This document shows positions 59,566 to 64,000 of a stretch of DNA of 64,000 nt, one piece after another. The notes beneath the pieces were generated by a model that did no database searches, was not told the origin of the DNA, and saw only the letters and a program-made list of their open reading frames with translations. Position 1 is the first letter of the stretch. Every line of letters starts with the position of its first letter. The stretch comes from Lonicera japonica. Lineage: Eukaryota > Streptophyta > Magnoliopsida > Dipsacales > Caprifoliaceae. The stretch covers positions 27,955,248 through 28,019,247 of the forward strand of contig CM038467.1 of the NCBI GenBank assembly GCA_021464415.1, in the 5' to 3' direction. The position numbers were made by a program, and so were the translations under genes.

Positions 59566-60266
59566 ATCAAGGAAGGCCCAAAGGGTTAGGGCAACCAAGG
59601 CAGTCTCCTTGGGCCCCACTTTTTGAACAGTTTTTAAGGGCCCCCAACTTTTGTATGCATATATATATATAGCATACTTGGACTATGGGCCCTGATTTTT
59701 CAAATTTGCTTTGGAACCTAAATTTTTTTGCTACTTTCTGGACCCGACAACAATTTAAAACAGCAGGATATATATATATATAAATGTGTCATACATGCGG
59801 ATGGAAATTAAGCGACGGTATGATCCCACAGGCATAACGCAACCGTCTCGGTCCAAGTCCAAGTCAATTTCGATTAGCAGTAAAAGGCTTCGTTGATAAA
59901 GCTAATGCGTAATATTAGTTACAGCATCTTTAATTTATTCAATAGAGAAAATCATGAACATCCGTATGATACCATAAGTAAATTATTTCTTTAGGTTTAA
60001 ACATAATTGAGAATAAAAGGTTGATAAATTTTCATACAATAATTATCAGGATCTTTGCACTAACATGATTTCAAAGGCACAAGTGATTATAAAAATTAGG
60101 GGTACATCTAAGTCCACAGCAAGTGCATAATCCGTAGAGATGCCTTCCTGAACCTTTTTATCTTTTAAGAAGTACGAGCACTGGGAAATCGGTTTTTCTC
60201 TCTTGGCCTTGATTGCAAACGTAAAAACTAAGCGTGTTGTATTGCCTTACTAGTTTCACATCATCA

Positions 60267-60450
<184 letters not shown>

Positions 60451-60474
60451 CTGCCAAAACATATCCCACAATTA

Positions 60475-60750
60475 GACTCCGTTTGATAGCAACATGGAAA
60501 ATGAAAATAAAAACAACTAATTTAAGTGAGAAGATGGAGAGGCTCATACTCATTTTTGTGAATATATGTCTTCTATCCTTCTTTATATTTTGTGAAAAAA
60601 ATTTCTTCACCACCACCTAAAGAAATTTTTTCCATGAAAAAAGTCAAAAAGCAAGAGTTAATCTCACCACATCCCTCAACTTATTTTCCATCTTCTCACC
60701 TAAATTAGTTATTTTTCTTTTCATTTTCTATGTCATTATCAAACAGAGCC
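60475..60750. mobile_element. Tourist/Harbinger-type MITE, 276 bp
   Basis: Inverted ends GACTCCGTTTGATAGCAA and TATCAAACAGAGCC, flanked by TTA on both sides (60472-60474, 60751-60753), the canonical Harbinger target duplication. Internally similar to the copy at 20247-20530 (GAAGATGGA, TCTCACC, TTATTTTCCATCTT blocks). Confidence 0.88.
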
Positions 60751-60753
60751 TTA

Positions 60754-61558
60754 GTAACATTTTATTTTTTTTGGTCAACTAGTAACGTATCAATTTTCAT
60801 TTTTCAGAAAAATGGTGTCAATAATTTGTATCAAATATAAATGCAACAAGGATATTTTAAAAAAATTGTGGTGGGGATCATGTCATCATGCGCGCAACAA
60901 GGCCCTTTTCTATTCAATATTCAGGTCCAGCAACTAGGATTTTTTAATCCCTATTTATTTATAAGCAATAATGCTAAAAATGATTTCAATTACTTTATGG
61001 TATGTTCCAATTTTTGATGAATCAAATGCATTTTGTATACTAACCTCTTGCGTACAGTTAGCATATCTAGCTAGCATTACTCATCAGTGTAACGAGATAA
61101 ATAAAAGTTCAACTATATGTCCTAGCCACTTCCTAGTAAAATAAATAATTATCATGTGAATAAAGTATCCTAGATAGTTACGATAATATAATATCGTTAA
61201 TTACAATCATCTATTTTTGGGCTAACAAGTACGTATTATTTTCCTAGCTAAATTAATCCCAGTCTACATCTTCCAACTGTAACAATCTGTTAGCCAAAAT
61301 CTGATTTACGAACATAAAGTTATCTAAAAAAACAAACCCTTCAACTTCTCCAAGCATGAGTAGATTGCTTCTCGATGTACTTTTACAATGTTTATGAAAA
61401 TTAATATCACTTAACAAGCATGTCTCAAACGAAGTTCTGTTTGACCATCACTAGCCAAACTTAAATTTTTTTGGTTCATTTTACTCTGTAAAAACCATAT
61501 TTAATCCCTGAAAGGGTAAAAGACTTTACATGTTTTTACAAAATGGGTAACATACTTT
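60754..61558. other. Intergenic DNA between the GH1 relic and the copia LTR
   Basis: No gene recognised. It may contain eroded introns of the minus-strand GH1 relic, but I see no further exon. Confidence 0.5.
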
Positions 61559-62032
61559 TGTTGGAAATTAATCCCTAAAATCAACATGTCAAATCATCAA
61601 GAACTAAATTAAAACAATGAAATTGTGTACCTGGATCCATGATAAGCAAACGCGGAATACGAGGATCGATCACAATAACAATATGGATCGAGCGGGTACG
61701 TGGTCTTCCTCAACCAAATCGCCTTAGTATCTTAATGGGAATTTATGGTTCTCTTCCAGATGGGGAGAAGGGAGCCGTATAATGATTTGGTGTATTGGGG
61801 ACCATAACCCTAATACATGCTTTATATATAGTCTAGTTAGGGTTCCCATAAAACCCTAACAAGCCCATATAAGGTTTCTACACATTTGGCCCACATTTAT
61901 TTGAGTAGTCTATGGGCTTAACTAAAAATTAATTAGACCACCCAAAAATAAGCCCATTAATTTAAATAGCAAATATAATTGAATTATAATAATATGTTGC
62001 CCACATATATTAGAAATATAAATTTTCTAACA
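61559..62032 (-). repeat. 3' LTR of the copia element (474 bp)
   Basis: On the minus strand it starts TGTTAGAAAATTTATATTTC directly after the purine tract and ends ATTTCCAACA. It contains CTATATATAAAGCATG (about 61818-61833), a good TATA box. The five bases outside are ACTTT on the plus strand; the partner duplication is outside the window. Confidence 0.8.
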
Positions 62033-62465
62033 ATCTCCCACTTGGGCTACATATTATTCCTGAAACAATTATATTACAAAATTCTTTAAGCGCGCATCCG
62101 TATGCCATTTATCCTTAGACTTCTCCTTAATCAATCTGGTCTATCTCATGTACTAGCAATGGAACCACCGCAGCTTTTATCACACTAAAGTCGTGAATAA
62201 ACCACGATTGTCACCACACTAATACACTCAATAACATAGATCAAATGTGGATGAGTAGCATGGAAATTACATGCAATGTGATCTTAGACATGCCTATTTC
62301 CAACTGGTCCAACTTTAATCTTTAATGAGATCAATCCAAAGTTTTTAATGCAATGAGAATATTGCAAACAACAAAGGAAACATAAACCATCAACTTTATT
62401 CTGCAGAAAAACTTGAACAACTTAATGTTTAAAAGAAAAATACATAGAACAAAAAGGAACTCCCA

Positions 62466-64000
62466 CTAAGCCAAGGTATTGTCCGAAATAACTCCCATAT
62501 GGGTAGTGTGCTTATGAAAAACTTTAGGCGGTAAACCCTTGGTCAATGGATCTGCTAGCATAGAATCTGTCCCTATATGTTCTATAGAAATATGTTTATC
62601 CTGAACTCTCTCCTTAACAACTAGAAACTTGATGTCGATGAACTTAGATTTCGTCAAGCTACTGTTGTTGTTGGAGTAAAGTACCGCAGAGTTATTGTCA
62701 CAATAAATTTTTAATGGCCTTTCAATGCCATCTACTACACGTAGTCCAGTGACAAAGTTTCGCAACCATATTCCATGGTTGGATGCCTCATAACAAGCTA
62801 TGAACTCCGCTGCCATAGTTGAAGAAGCTGTGAGAGTCTGCTTAGTAGACTTCAATGAGACAGCTCCTCCAGCCAACATAAAAATGTAGCCTGATGTGGA
62901 GCGCCTGCTATCTTGGCATCCCGCAAAATCGGAGTCAGAAAACCCAACGATCTCCAAACTATCTGACCTCCGATAAGTGAGCATGTAATCTTTTGTTCTT
63001 CTCAAATAACGCATCACGCGTTTAGCTGCCATCCAATGTTGCATGCCTGGATCACTTAAGTATCGGCCAAGAACTCCCACTATAAATGCTATGTCGGGAC
63101 GAGTACAAACTTGAGCATACATAAGGCTCCCTACTGCCGACGTGTAAGTAATCTTTTGCATTTCATTCCTTTCAATGTCATTTTTGGGGCACTGATTGAG
63201 ACTAAATTTGTCTCCTTTAGCAACGGGTGTATCTCCTGGTTTACTATCTTTCATGCCGAATCTACTCAAAACTTTATTGATATAGCTCTCTTGTGATAAC
63301 CTAAGAATACTTTGAGAACGATCTCTCAGTATTTGGATACCTAACACAAAAGAGGCGTAACCAAGATCTTTCATTTCGAATTTCTTCGTCAGAAATTTCT
63401 TGGTTTCGTGCAATAAGCCTATATCATTACTAGCAAGTAGGATATCGTCGACATATAATACCAAAAAGATGTATTTACTCCCACTAAACTTGTGATATAC
63501 ACAATCATCAACTACATTTGCCTCAAAACCATATGAGGTGATAACTTGATGAAACTTGTGATACCATTGACGGGAAGCCTGTTTGAGACCATAGATGGAT
63601 TTCTTCAATTTACAGACCATAGACTTTGGATTTCCTAATTCAAAGTTTTCTGGCTGTACCATATAAATCGTCTCATCAATGTTTCCATTTAGAAACGCAG
63701 TCTTGACATCCATCTGATGTAACTCTAGATCAAAATGAGCTACTAGTGCCATTATTGTCCTAAAAGAGTCTTTCGATGATACTGGAGAGAAAGTCTCTTT
63801 ATAGTCTATGCCTTCCTTCTGAGTGAAGCCTTTAGCGACCAGACGAGCTTTATGTCTTTCAATGTTACCCTTTGAATCCCTTTTGGTTTTAAATATCCAT
63901 TTACAACCAATGGGTTTCGTGCCTTCAGGTAACTGGACAATATCCCAAACGTCATTGTCTTTCATAGACTTCATCTCTTCCTTCATGGCATCAATCCATT
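62466..64000 (-). CDS. copia pol polyprotein, RT and RNase H part, open frame
   Basis: Reverse transcriptase and RNase H of a Ty1/copia element; partial, entering from the right edge (frame reads WIDAMKEEM at the border) and ending at 62466. More than 510 codons without a stop or frameshift. RT landmarks are GCKWIFKTKRD, ARLVAKGFTQKEGIDY, MDVKTAFLNG, KKSIYGLKQASRQWY and the catalytic YVDDILLAS. RNase H landmarks are GFSDSDFAG, STSGYIF, TASSTMAAEFIAC, CDNNSAV and LADPLTKGLP. The intact frame suggests a younger insertion than the copia relic at 4056. Confidence 0.93.
   Translation of the reverse strand, partial: WIDAMKEEMKSMKDNDVWDIVQLPEGTKPIGCKWIFKTKRDSKGNIERHKARLVAKGFTQKEGIDYKETFSPVSSKDSFRTIMALVAHFDLELHQMDVKTAFLNGNIDETIYMVQPENFELGNPKSMVCKLKKSIYGLKQASRQWYHKFHQVITSYGFEANVVDDCVYHKFSGSKYIFLVLYVDDILLASNDIGLLHETKKFLTKKFEMKDLGYASFVLGIQILRDRSQSILRLSQESYINKVLSRFGMKDSKPGDTPVAKGDKFSLNQCPKNDIERNEMQKITYTSAVGSLMYAQVCTRPDIAFIVGVLGRYLSDPGMQHWMAAKRVMRYLRRTKDYMLTYRRSDSLEIVGFSDSDFAGCQDSRRSTSGYIFMLAGGAVSLKSTKQTLTASSTMAAEFIACYEASNHGIWLRNFVTGLRVVDGIERPLKIYCDNNSAVLYSNNNSSLTKSKFIDIKFLVVKERVQDKHISIEHIGTDSMLADPLTKGLPPKVFHKHTTHMGVISDNTLA

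Larger units (their letters stand above)
61559..64000 (-). mobile_element. Ty1/copia retrotransposon, 3' half (continues past the window)
   Basis: Minus-strand LTR retrotransposon: pol frame to 62466, a 430-bp untranslated stretch, a purine tract (AAGTGGGAGA near 62036-62045) and a 474-bp LTR. The 5' half, including gag, protease and integrase, lies beyond the right edge. Confidence 0.92.

Overview
This window is nuclear DNA from a flowering plant, almost certainly a eudicot. It is AT-rich and has spliced genes with GT-AG introns, a TIR-NB-LRR (TNL) resistance-type gene (a class absent from monocots), plant GH1 beta-glucosidase genes, Ty1/copia, LINE, CACTA, Helitron and MITE elements, and a pararetrovirus trace. 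I cannot name the species. Two loci look intact: a five-exon TNL immune receptor (12251-18299, +, 1202 aa) and a 13-exon GH1 beta-glucosidase (48296-58882, +, 557 aa). I rebuilt both exon by exon, and every junction keeps the reading frame.

Layout. 1-3418: a second, inverted copy of the TNL (exons 2-4 on the minus strand, running off the left edge), ending in a 59-base G run and a 100-N gap. 3574-7094: a relic of a TNL 5' region, broken by a 5'-truncated copia element whose reverse transcriptase has been deleted in frame. 7095-11900: gene-poor, with an old Helitron relative. 11914-18299: the TNL gene and its promoter. 18300-26086: non-coding DNA with Stowaway and Harbinger MITEs and a 1.5-kb element with long terminal inverted repeats. 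26087-28963: a decayed fragment of methionine S-methyltransferase. 29000-34100: non-coding DNA, then two matching compound microsatellites on either side of a pararetrovirus protease remnant. 34206-36010: a dead LINE 3' end next to another TNL-promoter relic. 36607-48100: a TIR element, a two-exon fragment copied from a GH1 gene, a foldback element, a CACTA terminus, a solo LTR with a perfect target-site duplication, and tandem repeats. 48257-59565: the GH1 gene (a Helitron lies in intron 2) with a tandemly duplicated 3' end. 60281-60450: the last exon of a second, broken GH1 gene on the minus strand. 61559-64000: the 3' half of a copia element (minus) with an open RT/RNase H frame, running off the right edge.

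The picture is of two multigene families, TNL and GH1, expanding and decaying among transposons: each has one intact-looking member plus duplicated fragments. I found no convincing new enzymatic or defence system. The most notable observations are the near-identical inverted TNL copy (recent palindromic duplication or assembly artefact), the exactly bounded Helitron 16 bases inside a GH1 intron, the enlarged loop between the paired cysteines of the GH1 enzyme, and the repeated association of transposons with TNL 5' relics.
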